From Gammaproteobacteria bacterium (GTDB lineage Bacteria; Pseudomonadota; Gammaproteobacteria; Arenicellales; UBA868): DNA of 64,000 bases. The stretch's first letter is position 1. The number at the start of each line of letters is the position of its first letter. Below are positions 1-8,935 of this stretch, in pieces. Below the pieces are notes generated by a model that saw only the letters and a list, made by a program, of their open reading frames with translations, did not search any database and had not been told where the DNA came from. The translations under genes were made by a program, and so were the position numbers. Where the stretch lies: assembly GCA_014239575.1 (NCBI GenBank), contig JAAZYQ010000002.1, positions 1-64,000 on the forward strand. The letters run 5' to 3'.

Positions 1-57
1 GGTTTTGGTTACGACATAGACATGCTGCACTGCAACATGTCATACTGTTAACCGACG

Positions 58-945
58 ATGCTTCACCTGCCCTCTCCAGACGCGGCCCAAACATGGTGCC
101 AGCAGCAACGCAGCAATGGGCGGACCATCGGCTTTGTACCAACCATGGGATCGCTGCATCGAGGTCACCTATCCTTAATCAAGCGCGCCTGCAGCGAAAA
201 TGAGATCTGTTGCGTTAGCATCTTTGTAAACCCGTTACAGTTTGAGGACTCGAAAGATTACAACGCCTACCCCCGAAACCTCGACTCTGACCTCACTACG
301 CTCGAGCAACAGGGATGCACCATGGTCTTTGTCGGCAGTCTTGGGCAATTTTTCCCCGAGATCGTCGATCTGCAGGAAATCAAAACGCTGGGCGCCGGCC
401 GATACGGGAGAGGACTCGAAGGCACCTTTCGGCCTGGCCACCTCGATGGCGTACAAACCATTGTTGATCGTCTGTTTCGCACCGTGGGGCCTTCCCATGT
501 CTACTTTGGGGAAAAGGATTTTCAGCAGACCCTGGTCGTCTCGGATCTGGCTGCAGAAATTGGCTATCCGCAGGTAGTGGTATGCCCTACGATTCGCGAC
601 GACTCCGGCCTTGCCCTTTCATCACGCAATGCCCTATTGAGCCCGCACCAGAAAAAACAGGCTCAGGGTATTTATCAGGCTCTGTTGGCGGCACACCAGG
701 CCTGGGCCCTAGGCGAGCGCCAGCCAGAGATACTGGCCAGCACCATGATGGAGGTTATGAAAGACACTGACCTTGGTGTCGACTATGCCGAGGTCCGTGA
801 CCCAAGTGCGTGGACCGAAACTATGCCCAAAGCCCCTTTGCAGCAGGCACAAGCGTTAATCGCAGCGCACATCGGCCAGGTACGCCTGATAGATACCCTA
901 CGCCTTGATTCCCGCCCGCTCGAGGAGTTAATTGCAGTGACGTAA
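58..945 (+). CDS. panC: Pantothenate synthetase
   Basis: Cytoplasmic ligase that condenses pantoate and beta-alanine using ATP, the last step of pantothenate synthesis. The N-terminal nucleotide-binding signature PTMGSLHRGH is at about residues 28-37. The family's conserved FGEKDFQQ is near residue 155 and the SSRN loop near 190. At 295 residues it is slightly longer than the usual ~280. The ATG at 58 is the only sensible start because the homologous N-terminus begins at once. The 57 bases upstream end an open frame I could not identify, so linkage to panB cannot be judged. It converges on mmsA, which belongs to a pathway that could consume the beta-alanine panC needs. Identification is certain at family level. 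Confidence 0.97.
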   Translation: MLHLPSPDAAQTWCQQQRSNGRTIGFVPTMGSLHRGHLSLIKRACSENEICCVSIFVNPLQFEDSKDYNAYPRNLDSDLTTLEQQGCTMVFVGSLGQFFPEIVDLQEIKTLGAGRYGRGLEGTFRPGHLDGVQTIVDRLFRTVGPSHVYFGEKDFQQTLVVSDLAAEIGYPQVVVCPTIRDDSGLALSSRNALLSPHQKKQAQGIYQALLAAHQAWALGERQPEILASTMMEVMKDTDLGVDYAEVRDPSAWTETMPKAPLQQAQALIAAHIGQVRLIDTLRLDSRPLEELIAVT

Positions 946-977
946 GCAGGCTCTGGCCGTTAACTTTATAACTTTGA

Positions 978-996
978 CCAGCGCCTGGCGCGCTGG
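978..996. terminator. Hairpin between convergent panC and mmsA
   Basis: A 7-bp perfect stem (CCAGCGC/GCGCTGG) with a 5-nt loop fills the 52-bp gap between the two convergent genes. There is no T-run on either side, so it is at best a weak bidirectional terminator. Confidence 0.35.
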
Positions 997-997
997 A

Positions 998-2515
998 TTA
1001 GTGCTCCCCGCCCGCCTTAAAATTGAACACAGCCCCTTCCTTGATGCCCGATGGCCAGCGGCTGGTGAGCGTTTTCATCCGAGTATAAAAGCGCACACCC
1101 TCGGGGCCGTGCATATAGTGATCGCCGAACAATGAACGCTTCCAGCCACCGAAACTGTGAAAAGCCAATGGGACTGGAATGGGTACATTAACCCCCACCA
1201 TGCCAATTTGTGCACGATGGCCAAAGTCACGGGCCGCATCACCATCGCGGGTAAAAATAGCTGTCCCGTTGCCATACTCGTGATCATTAACCAGTGCGAG
1301 CGCCTCTTCGTAGCTACTCACACGTACGACCGAAAGTACTGGCCCAAAAATTTCCTCGCGATAAATAGCCATTTGCGACGTGACCCGATCAAACACCGTG
1401 GCCCCGACAAAGCAGCCGGATTCGTAACCCGATATTGATATCTCGCGACCGTCTACCACCAGATCAGCCCCTTCTTCGACCCCGCGATCGATATACCCTT
1501 TGATCCGATCCCGCGCATCCGGCGTAATCACAGGACCCATTTCGACTCCATCCTGATCATAGGCGCCGACCTTAAGCGTCTCAATGCGTGGTACCAAGTG
1601 TTCCATCATCCGATCTGCGGTATCGTCCCCAACGGCGACTATCACTGAGATCGCCATGCACCGCTCACCGGCCGAGCCATAGGCAGCGCCCATGATCGCA
1701 TCCACCACCTGACCCATATCAGCATCGGGCATCACGACCATGTGATTCTTCGCGCCACAGAGCGCCTGAACCCGCTTGCCATGCGCGCAACCTGTTTGGT
1801 AAATGTACTCCCCTACTGTCGTTGATCCCACAAAGCTAACCGCTTGAACAGTCGGATCCGAAAGCAGCACATCGACGGCTTCCTTATCACCGTTAACGAC
1901 ATTGAGAACGCCATCCGGCAAACCCGCCTCGGTCATCAGTCTCGCCATGAAACCTGCACAGGACGGATCGCGCTCAGAGGGTTTTAGTATGAAAGTATTG
2001 CCACAGGCAATAGCGACAGGAAACATCCACATCGGCACCATGGCCGGAAAATTGAACGGCGTAATTCCCGCTACCACGCCCAGTGGCTGGCGCATGCTCC
2101 ACGAATCGACCCCATTGGCTACTCCCTCGCTGAACTCTCCCTTGAGCATCTGCGGAATGCCACAGGCAAACTCGACGACCTCCAGGCCACGGGTGATCGA
2201 ACCTTTGGCATCGTCAACCGTCTTGCCATGCTCGGATGACAGCAACCGTGCCAACTCGTCGATATTTTGAATCAGCAGTTCTCGGTAGCGGTACAGCACC
2301 TGTACTCGACGGGCGGGTGGCACGGCCGACCAGTCCGGAAACGCCTGGGCTGCATTTGCGATCACTGAACGCACTTCATCGGCGCTGGCTAACGCAACCG
2401 TGCGAACGACTTGCCCCGTTGCCGGGTTATATATATCGCCGAAACGGTCATTCGTGCCGGCAACCGGGCGACCACCAACGTAATGTCCGACCACCTCTTT
2501 TACCGCTACATCCAT
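998..2515 (-). CDS. mmsA: CoA-acylating methylmalonate/malonate-semialdehyde dehydrogenase
   Basis: Aldehyde dehydrogenase superfamily enzyme that oxidises (methyl)malonate semialdehyde to propionyl- or acetyl-CoA with NAD+, as in valine, inositol and beta-alanine breakdown. It is full length at 505 residues. Visible signatures are the FNFPAMVPMWMFP cofactor-region segment near residue 155, the KPSERDP strand, and the catalytic cysteine in SAGERCMAIS near residue 285. The C-terminal MKTLTSRWP is typical of MmsA and not of other aldehyde dehydrogenases. The ATG is preceded by AGGAG. The omega-aminotransferase at 3103 lies on the opposite strand about 590 bp away; a transaminase producing malonate semialdehyde would feed this enzyme. 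That pairing is inference. Confidence 0.93.
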   Translation of the reverse strand: MDVAVKEVVGHYVGGRPVAGTNDRFGDIYNPATGQVVRTVALASADEVRSVIANAAQAFPDWSAVPPARRVQVLYRYRELLIQNIDELARLLSSEHGKTVDDAKGSITRGLEVVEFACGIPQMLKGEFSEGVANGVDSWSMRQPLGVVAGITPFNFPAMVPMWMFPVAIACGNTFILKPSERDPSCAGFMARLMTEAGLPDGVLNVVNGDKEAVDVLLSDPTVQAVSFVGSTTVGEYIYQTGCAHGKRVQALCGAKNHMVVMPDADMGQVVDAIMGAAYGSAGERCMAISVIVAVGDDTADRMMEHLVPRIETLKVGAYDQDGVEMGPVITPDARDRIKGYIDRGVEEGADLVVDGREISISGYESGCFVGATVFDRVTSQMAIYREEIFGPVLSVVRVSSYEEALALVNDHEYGNGTAIFTRDGDAARDFGHRAQIGMVGVNVPIPVPLAFHSFGGWKRSLFGDHYMHGPEGVRFYTRMKTLTSRWPSGIKEGAVFNFKAGGEH

Positions 2516-2608
2516 CTTCTGACTCCTGTGATTGCTAAATTTCTTTTAAGAACCTACCGACTCGGACACCATCTACAATGGTTGACTACCCTCTTTGGCC
2601 TGAAACTG

Positions 2609-3001
2609 ATGCTAAATCCCCGTTTAAAAGGAATTAACTTCTCGCAACTGTGGTGCAAACGGGCTTTACTCAGTGGCGCACTAATGGTCCAGTCCATTGT
2701 CGGTGTTCCAGAGGATCATGACAAGTTCGACGCCCTTGTTCAGGCAATTTATGATCTCGAGGTCACACGCTATTGCGGGTTGGCGACACCGGCTGTCGGC
2801 CAGGGCTTCGCCCAACTCGCAAAAGAATTTATCAACAATGGCAGACTCAGCAAAACGGATATTGACCATGCCCGGGCCCAGGGATGGCAAAATGCGCATG
2901 CCGAATGGCAGAACCGAGGCCTAGGCGGTTTTCGCGCCTGGTGCGCCAATGAAGGTCACACTGCAGCCTCCATGCTGGCGAGCGTTCCAAGGCGCGATTA
3001 A
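2609..3001 (+). CDS. Hypothetical protein (130 aa)
   Basis: I do not recognise this protein. The track ORF begins at 2411 inside mmsA on the opposite strand, so a start at the ATG at 2609 (or the in-frame TTG at 2582) is more likely. The product is soluble-looking, with a segment of charged helices (KFDALVQAIYDLEV, LAKEFINNGRLSKTDID) and no signal peptide. It lies 101 bp upstream of the aminotransferase on the same strand and could be cotranscribed. Composition and codon pattern look like real coding sequence. The start is uncertain. Confidence 0.55.
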   Translation: MLNPRLKGINFSQLWCKRALLSGALMVQSIVGVPEDHDKFDALVQAIYDLEVTRYCGLATPAVGQGFAQLAKEFINNGRLSKTDIDHARAQGWQNAHAEWQNRGLGGFRAWCANEGHTAASMLASVPRRD

Positions 3002-3102
3002 CCCTGCCTTGTTGAACCTGTATCAGCAAGGCAGAATGTCTTCGTGCGACCATCCACCCAACAAATGAATTCCATGGCCAAGGGCCAAAATGGAGACCTG
3101 CA

Positions 3103-4482
3103 ATGAACACCCGAATTACCGACAACCATAAAAAAGATATCGCCCACGCCCTGCACCCCTACACTAATCTGGCCGCCCACGAGGAGCAAGGCCCGCTGGT
3201 CATTACCCGCGGAGAGGGTGTGTACGTCTGGGATGACCAGAATAATCGCTACCTGGAAGGGCTTGCGGGTCTGTGGTGCGTATCGCTTGGATTCTCCGAG
3301 GAACGATTGGCAAAGGCCGCGGCGGATCAATTTGCCACACTGCCCTATTCGCACACATTTGCCCACCGCTCCACCGAGCCGGTAATAGCGCTTTCGGAAA
3401 AACTGATGGAGATCGCCCCGGAGCCGATGACCCGGGCCTTTTTTCTAAATTCCGGCTCAGAGGCAATCGATGCCATGATCCGCTTCACCTGGTACTACAA
3501 CAACGGCCGCGGGCTACCTAAGAAAAAGAAAATCATCTCCCGAAAACGCGGCTATCACGGTGTCACGGTCGCCGGCGGCAGCCTTACTGCCATTCCGCTG
3601 ATGCAGAACGACTTCGACCTGCCGTTGGAGCGAATGATCCACACCGATCCCGCTGGCTATTACCGCTACGGTCAACCCGGTGAATCCGAGGAGGCTTTTG
3701 CCAGTCGCCTTGCTGAGAATCTCGAACAACTCATCATTAATGAAGGTCCCGACACCGTGGCCGCCTTTGTCGCCGAACCGGTGATGGGTGCTGGTGGCGT
3801 CATGCTGCCACCGGCTACCTACTTCGGCAAAATTCAGGCAGTGCTGGACAAATATGACGTACTGATGGTGGCAGATGAAGTTATCTGCGGGTTTGGCCGC
3901 ACCGGCAACATGTGGGGCTCGCAGACCTACGATATCCGTCCGGACATGGTCACCTGTGCCAAACAGCTCTCATCAGGCTATCTACCCATATCGGCGCTCA
4001 TGATCTCTGACAAGGTGTACGAAGTACTCAAGGCGCAAAGCCGAAAACACGGGGCGCTCGGCATGGGTTACACCTATGGTGGGCATCCGGTGTCTTGCGC
4101 AGTAGCACTTGAGACACTGAAAATCTATGAGGAACGCGATACGGTCGGACATGTTCGCCGTGTTGCACCTCGGTTTCAGGAAAGACTGGCGCAACTCGGC
4201 AGTAGCACTCTGGTGGGTGAAGCGCGCGGCGTCGGCCTGATCGGCGCGCTGGAACTGGTGATGGATAAGCGCTCGGCAGAACAATACCCACCCGAAGTCA
4301 AAGCAGGCGCAACACTCGCTGCCCAGGCTCAGGCCCGGGGACTTATAGTTCGCGCCTTGCCTGGCGATGTCATCGGCATCTGTCCGCCATTGATCATTAC
4401 CGAAACACAAATAGACGAGCTTTTCGACTCCCTGGCTGAGGCCGTCAGTGAAACTGAAGGCCTGCTGCGGCGCGCTGCCTAA
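3103..4482 (+). CDS. Class III omega-aminotransferase (omega-amino acid:pyruvate type)
   Basis: PLP-dependent fold-type I aminotransferase that moves an amino group from an omega-amino acid or amine, usually to pyruvate. It is full length at 459 residues. It shows FFLNSGSEAIDAMIR near residue 110, the KRGYHGVT motif near 150, the aspartate of the VADEVICGFGRTG motif near 260, and the PLP lysine in CAKQLSSGYLP near 288. The ATG has GGAGA upstream. It is a paralogue of the 12565 transaminase but not a close copy. The neighbour mmsA suggests beta-alanine or a similar omega-amino acid as substrate (inference). The next gene starts 2 nt after its stop, so they share a transcript. Confidence 0.88.
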   Translation: MNTRITDNHKKDIAHALHPYTNLAAHEEQGPLVITRGEGVYVWDDQNNRYLEGLAGLWCVSLGFSEERLAKAAADQFATLPYSHTFAHRSTEPVIALSEKLMEIAPEPMTRAFFLNSGSEAIDAMIRFTWYYNNGRGLPKKKKIISRKRGYHGVTVAGGSLTAIPLMQNDFDLPLERMIHTDPAGYYRYGQPGESEEAFASRLAENLEQLIINEGPDTVAAFVAEPVMGAGGVMLPPATYFGKIQAVLDKYDVLMVADEVICGFGRTGNMWGSQTYDIRPDMVTCAKQLSSGYLPISALMISDKVYEVLKAQSRKHGALGMGYTYGGHPVSCAVALETLKIYEERDTVGHVRRVAPRFQERLAQLGSSTLVGEARGVGLIGALELVMDKRSAEQYPPEVKAGATLAAQAQARGLIVRALPGDVIGICPPLIITETQIDELFDSLAEAVSETEGLLRRAA

Positions 4483-4484
4483 AG

Positions 4485-4952
4485 ATGTCAATCAAAACAC
4501 GGTTACTGAACCGAAGTCTCCTACGGGTTGCCGGCGCGCTTGCATGGCTGGCGACCCCTCTACCGGCATCGGCAGGGCCCTCTATCGGCGCATGGCTGAG
4601 CGCGACAATCGAAAACGGAACGCCGGTTCAGACTGATACTTTGCGTTTTGGCTGCAACGACAAGATCTACGCGGTGATTGACCTAACTGACCTTTCTGAG
4701 GGTAGTCATCAATTGCAAGTCGACTGGACCGATCCCACAGGAAAAACCCGCGAACACATCGATTACCCATTTCCCAGCGGTAGCACCAGCCGCATTACGG
4801 TGTGGCTGCAATTGCATCCACCTAAAGGCGCCGCGCTTTTCAGTTTCTTAAACCCAGCCATGGGAATGGACGATTTTATCGGCACCTGGCAGGTCGAAAT
4901 TACCCTTGATAGCAAAACCCGCCTGGACCAATCTTTTGAGGTGCTCTGTTAG
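4485..4952 (+). CDS. Secreted hypothetical protein (155 aa)
   Basis: Unknown function. A clear Sec signal peptide (hydrophobic LLRVAGALAWLATPLPASA, cleavage after ASA at about residue 30) is followed by a beta-rich domain of ~125 residues. The mature part has two cysteines, one near residue 57 and one as the last residue, which could form a disulfide in the periplasm. The ATG is 2 nt after the aminotransferase stop, implying translational coupling, but a periplasmic beta-sandwich has no evident link to that enzyme. Confidence 0.75.
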   Translation: MSIKTRLLNRSLLRVAGALAWLATPLPASAGPSIGAWLSATIENGTPVQTDTLRFGCNDKIYAVIDLTDLSEGSHQLQVDWTDPTGKTREHIDYPFPSGSTSRITVWLQLHPPKGAALFSFLNPAMGMDDFIGTWQVEITLDSKTRLDQSFEVLC

Positions 4953-5162
4953 ATCGATCACCTAGCGTATTAAGGCCGGAACCAAACATCATGGCGATCG
5001 AAGCCACATCCCGTCACCTTGGGTTTTGCAAAGTTGACCAGGCGTGGCTTGTCGACATCGACTAAGCCTCTTTGTTATCCTTTTTGGCAATCTAGTGGAC
5101 CGCGCTCATCAGCCGATAATGTCTCTTTTCTATAACATTCAATATTCTGGGCAATATAGCCA

Positions 5163-6146
5163 ATGAGATTGGTCACCATATTCGCTCTTTTTTGCTTGAG
5201 TACCGCAGCGTTCGCAGAGGACACGGACGATGTAGATCGTATCGATGAAACCCATGCACAATGGTCCGAATGGGTCACTGATACCGCAAACCAGATTGAC
5301 GGTTTTTTTGGTAATAAGTATGCAGACAAATCGGTTCAGAAAACCCGCCTTCGTGTATTTGTCCGTTTTCGCTACGACGGAAATGAAGGCACCAAGATCA
5401 GCCCCGGCATACGCGCGAAAATTTCCTTGCCCAGCGTCGAAAACCGGTTGCACTTAATGCTGGGTAACGACGAAGATGAAACCAGGGTGGATGGCATAGA
5501 CGACAAACAACAAAATATCAGCCTGCAATTCAAGCCACGGGCAGATAAACCTTGGCAACAGCTTCGCTATGACATCGGCATCAGACGGCGTGATGGAAAA
5601 TACCAACCCTATGGCCGCATTCGCCATAGCAAAACCTTTCTGACCAAAAGCCCCTGGATTCCTCGGGTCAGCAATTCGTTTTACTACTTCACTAAAAGCA
5701 AGTTTGAGTACCGCGGCGAAGCAAGCTTCGACCGAGTCCTAAGCCCGCATTTGTTTTTTCGCCCGACCTCAGTATTGCGCTGGTATCAGAATAACCCAGG
5801 CCAGTGCGATGGTGGCTGGTGTTTTGATCAGAATTTCAGCCTCTACGAAAAACTACGCCGATCCCGATCTGAGGCCATCGCCTACGATGCCCAGATCTAT
5901 CTTCGCGATAAACCCCAGTTCACGCTGCATGATGCGGTCTTCAAAGCCCGCTACCGACGCATGACCAGCAAACAGTGGCTTTTCTGGGAGATCGAGCCCG
6001 CGATTCATTTCCCGGATGAGTACAATCACGAACCCACTTTCCGACTCACTTTTAGGATCGAGGGTATTTTTGGACATAACGACAGAGTCGACATTAATCA
6101 GGACTTCATTCCGGTGGAGTCTCTTTGGAAAAATGAAGACCCGTAA
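5163..6146 (+). CDS. Putative outer-membrane/secreted beta-rich protein (327 aa)
   Basis: Unknown function. The signal peptide (MRLVTIFALFCLSTAAFA) is followed by an acidic stretch and then alternating hydrophobic/charged segments rich in aromatic residues, such as FYYFTKSKFEYRGEASF and HLFFRPTSVLRWYQ. The pattern resembles transmembrane beta-strands of an outer-membrane barrel, and the protein ends FRIEGIFGHND..., like a final strand, although a short charged tail follows. Two cysteines near residue 220 are close together (QCDGGWC). It ends 5 nt before the converging lytic-transglycosylase remnant. Barrel assignment is inference from strand pattern. Confidence 0.7.
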   Translation: MRLVTIFALFCLSTAAFAEDTDDVDRIDETHAQWSEWVTDTANQIDGFFGNKYADKSVQKTRLRVFVRFRYDGNEGTKISPGIRAKISLPSVENRLHLMLGNDEDETRVDGIDDKQQNISLQFKPRADKPWQQLRYDIGIRRRDGKYQPYGRIRHSKTFLTKSPWIPRVSNSFYYFTKSKFEYRGEASFDRVLSPHLFFRPTSVLRWYQNNPGQCDGGWCFDQNFSLYEKLRRSRSEAIAYDAQIYLRDKPQFTLHDAVFKARYRRMTSKQWLFWEIEPAIHFPDEYNHEPTFRLTFRIEGIFGHNDRVDINQDFIPVESLWKNEDP

Positions 6147-6151
6147 TTAAA

Positions 6152-6442
6152 TCAACTCGCTGGATCAGATTCGAGCCGGTTCTCCAAATACAGTTTGTAG
6201 GCAATTTTTATAGGAGGACTGTGGATATTGCGCACATAATCAACCGTTTCACGTCTGATCTTCTCGGCTGCCAGTACCTCCACGGTGCCAAACCAGATGT
6301 TCGGATCAAACCCACGATCAGCAGATAGTTTGCACAACCGGCGAATACGATTAGGTCCCGCATTATACGAAGCCAAAAAGAGTACAGCCAAAAGGCAGCC
6401 CAGCGTCCGGGTGGTGGTATCTAATTTCAAACCCTGTCCCAA
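6152..6442 (-). pseudogene. C-terminal remnant of a lytic murein transglycosylase (MltF-like)
   Basis: About 75 residues match the end of soluble/MltF-type lytic transglycosylase domains: ASYNAGPNRIRRL followed by GFDPNIWFGTVEV and AAEKIRRETVDYVRNI, then IAYKLYLE. The catalytic glutamate region and everything before it are absent. The short upstream extension in this frame does not resemble the family and meets a stop near 6480. The fragment sits directly after the MetE-like gene on the same strand, so the parent gene was probably deleted by recombination at about 6440. Confidence 0.7.
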
Positions 6443-6497
6443 TCGAACCCCAGTTTGCGTTACCGAGTTCTGGGCCTATACCCCAAACCCCAGGGTT

Positions 6498-7556
6498 TCA
6501 CCGAAGGCTTCGTGAGGCTTCACACAGGTTTGTCAGTTTTGCCCGTGCCAACTCACGACCCAACAGGCCAAGTCCACAATCTGGGGCTGCCAGTAACCGT
6601 TCTGGGTCGATATGCGCCAGGGCTAACTGCAATCGACCTCGGATTTCCTCAACCGACTCTACAGTGCTTTTTGCGACAGTCACAACGCCCAGGATCACTG
6701 AGGTGTTGTTAAATTTCTCCAGCAAACCTAGATCATTGTGCCGATGTGCATCCTCAAGCGATACCGCGTCGATTGACGAATCTTCGATTGCCCCAGCGAG
6801 TTCGGCGTAACTGTGTGGATCAGCCTTGGGGTAATCAGGATTATCCAGACGATCGGGATAACCGCAACACATATGCACCGTTCGAATCACATTCTTGGGG
6901 CACTTGTGAAACGCACGCTCAAGATTTTCGAAACCATAATCCAGAGCGGGGCCAGGTTTACGGGCAAAAAGGGGTTCGTCAATCTGGATATGACGACAAC
7001 CCGCTTGAGCAAGATTCAACACTTCGACGTTGAGGGCATCAGCGAGGTCAGCGCCTCGATGTCCGGGATCATCATAGAAGCTATCGGCGGTAGTATCACC
7101 AATCGTCATCGGCCCAGGCATGGTCATCTTTACTGGCCTGTCGGTCAGTTCCTGAGCACGTTTCCAATCATGTACCAGAAACGGTTCGCGGGCGCTTACC
7201 CGTCCGGTGATAGTGGGTAGGCGCGCAACGTAGGCGCCATTGCGCAACGATTTTTCGGTGAGATGGGAAAAATCGATACCGTCTAAATACCGGCAATGAT
7301 AGTGAATATAATTTTCTCGGGGTACTTCTCCGTCTGTGGGTATATCAATACCGGCTGATTGCTGATCGGCTATTGCCTGGGCTACGCCACGGGTCAGAAT
7401 ATCTTCGACATTCTCACCCATCGCTGCCATAGCCTCACTCCAACTCTGGGTGGGGTCCGCAGTATCGGGACCTTCAGCGACCGTAAACCAATCCGGCAGT
7501 TCAACAAATTCGGGCTTAGGATAAGCGCCTATGCAGGTTGTTCTTATTTTTCTCAT
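6498..7556 (-). CDS. MetE-like cobalamin-independent methyltransferase (C-terminal domain type)
   Basis: A 352-residue stand-alone protein of the UROD/MetE-like (methionine synthase II) fold. These zinc enzymes transfer a methyl group to a thiol such as homocysteine. It begins RTTCIGAYPKP, the usual 'GSxPRP' entry motif. It carries the substrate motif IQIDEPLFARKP near residue 198 and candidate zinc ligands in HMCCGYPD (~235) and PDCGLG (~325). It lacks the N-terminal half of E. coli MetE, so the methyl donor is probably not the polyglutamated folate used by full MetE; the donor is unknown. It lies 86 bp downstream of the ABC permease on the same strand and may belong to that operon. Confidence 0.82.
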   Translation of the reverse strand: MRKIRTTCIGAYPKPEFVELPDWFTVAEGPDTADPTQSWSEAMAAMGENVEDILTRGVAQAIADQQSAGIDIPTDGEVPRENYIHYHCRYLDGIDFSHLTEKSLRNGAYVARLPTITGRVSAREPFLVHDWKRAQELTDRPVKMTMPGPMTIGDTTADSFYDDPGHRGADLADALNVEVLNLAQAGCRHIQIDEPLFARKPGPALDYGFENLERAFHKCPKNVIRTVHMCCGYPDRLDNPDYPKADPHSYAELAGAIEDSSIDAVSLEDAHRHNDLGLLEKFNNTSVILGVVTVAKSTVESVEEIRGRLQLALAHIDPERLLAAPDCGLGLLGRELARAKLTNLCEASRSLR

Positions 7557-7592
7557 ATGTTTGGCTGAAAATTCCTGGCGTTACAAATTAGT

Positions 7593-7610
7593 GGTGAGTT
7601 TAGGCTCACC
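7593..7610 (-). other. Hairpin between ABC permease and MetE-like gene
   Basis: A 6-bp stem (GGTGAG/CTCACC) with a 6-nt loop lies in the 86-bp gap. It lacks a T-run, so readthrough into the MetE-like gene is plausible. No SAM or cobalamin riboswitch sequence was visible here. Confidence 0.3.
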
Positions 7611-7642
7611 CCAAGCATCAATCACTGACAATAGAAGATCCA

Positions 7643-8935
7643 TCAGTCATCCTTAGTCTCTGAATCTACCTGCCCGTCTAAATTGGTAGGGGCAAAAATA
7701 TTCTGGTACTGACGGCCTGCCTGGTTGGTCTCGACAGCGGGTGTCGAACCAGAGTCGGATGCAGATGGCTCAGTTGAATCAATCTGATTGCCAAGGTTGG
7801 TAGGCGCAAAGATATTCTGGTACTGACGGCCTGCCTGGTTGGTCTCGACAGCAGCATCCGCATCCTGGCTGTTCGCCTCCCGTTTGGCCTTCGCCTCCGC
7901 GAGGCGTTGCTGTTTTAGAGCATCAAACTTCTTACGGTTCTCTTCGGTCACCTGCACCTTGCACTGTGCGACATCATAATCACGAGCGATCCATGCTGTG
8001 GCCAACATTGCGACAAAAATAAGACTGGCCAAGGCACCTACCGGAACCCGCAGCGTGCGGTTACCCGAGCGCGAACGAGTTGGGGCTGGCAAGCCCTCTA
8101 GCGAAAGTGCCTCGGATTTCGCGGCTTCTTTTCGCCGTAGGAATTCGTGAATCACTGCCCCAACCAGAGTAAGGACAATAATAATGACAGCCAGTGCGCT
8201 GATCGATGGATTGATTCCGTATCGGACTTTGCTGGCTAAGACCGTTGTTAGAGTGCTTTCTGAAACGATTGTGAATACGGTCGTATTGTAGTTTTCGAAC
8301 GAAGCCAAAAATGCAAGCACGGCAGCCGAGGCTATGGCGGGCTTAAGAAAAGGCAGTAGAATTTTTCGAAAAACCTGAGTATGGGTAGCCCCCAGATCAA
8401 GTGCCGCTTCTTCAAGTCCTCGGTCAAAACGCTGCAGTCGGGCCAGAAACACCAACATCGCATAAGCGGCAATAAACGTGGACTGGCCGATAATGGTCAT
8501 GAAATAACCATCGTAAAAAAAGCTTTCTTCTACGCCCAGAACCACACGGTCTATCCGTTCCCAGAACACCAGGGTCGAGATACCCAGAACAACACCCGGT
8601 ACTAATATGGGCGATATCGCGATGGTATAAACAATGGAACGTGCGCGTTTTTGCAACTGCGTTATCAGCAGTGACGCCGCCAGTCCAATGGGAACCGCCA
8701 GCAGGACGACACCAATGCCAACTAATAAACTGCTTCGCAGGCCTCCCATTAAATGCTGATCTTTGAATAGCACCCCGAACCATTCGCCGGTAACGCAGTT
8801 CCACGGAGAGATTGAGGGAAACTCTGAACTGTTGAAAGCCGTAAACGACATGACAATCAATGGGCCAAACAAGTAGGTAAAGAACAGCAGAATATAAAAA
8901 CCGACTGCCAGGCGCAGCACACCGGCCGATGTCAT
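7643..8935 (-). CDS. Pot-type ABC transporter permease with extra TM and repeated C-terminal tail
   Basis: Inner-membrane permease related to PotC/PotI. The first ~270 residues form the usual six-helix domain with the EAA loop (EEAALDLGATHTQVFRKILLPFLKPAI near residue 190). Typical family members end near 265-290; this one has 430 residues. After a basic linker comes a seventh hydrophobic helix (VGALASLIFVAMLATAWIA, about 300-318), then a charged helix (RLAEAKAKREA), then two copies of NQAGRQYQNIFAPTNL separated by a Ser/Thr/Pro/Glu-rich linker. An added helix would place the tail in the periplasm. Its start overlaps the stop of the partner permease by 4 nt, so translation is coupled. Confidence 0.88.
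   Translation of the reverse strand: MTSAGVLRLAVGFYILLFFTYLFGPLIVMSFTAFNSSEFPSISPWNCVTGEWFGVLFKDQHLMGGLRSSLLVGIGVVLLAVPIGLAASLLITQLQKRARSIVYTIAISPILVPGVVLGISTLVFWERIDRVVLGVEESFFYDGYFMTIIGQSTFIAAYAMLVFLARLQRFDRGLEEAALDLGATHTQVFRKILLPFLKPAIASAAVLAFLASFENYNTTVFTIVSESTLTTVLASKVRYGINPSISALAVIIIVLTLVGAVIHEFLRRKEAAKSEALSLEGLPAPTRSRSGNRTLRVPVGALASLIFVAMLATAWIARDYDVAQCKVQVTEENRKKFDALKQQRLAEAKAKREANSQDADAAVETNQAGRQYQNIFAPTNLGNQIDSTEPSASDSGSTPAVETNQAGRQYQNIFAPTNLDGQVDSETKDD
7683..7852. repeat. 56-bp tandemly spaced direct repeat inside the permease tail
   Basis: Copies at 7683-7738 and 7797-7852 differ at only two positions and are 114 bp (38 codons) apart, preserving frame. They encode the duplicated NQAGRQYQNIFAPTNL segment. 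Near identity at DNA level points to a recent internal duplication or to ongoing gene conversion. Confidence 0.95.

Noticed and set aside
1-57. Open frame ending at TAA (49-51) before panC
   Set aside because: Only 16 codons are inside the window and they do not match the PanB C-terminus or another family I know.
7557-7642. Riboswitch before the MetE-like gene
   Set aside because: Only a small hairpin is present; no SAM or B12 riboswitch core could be traced in 86 bp.
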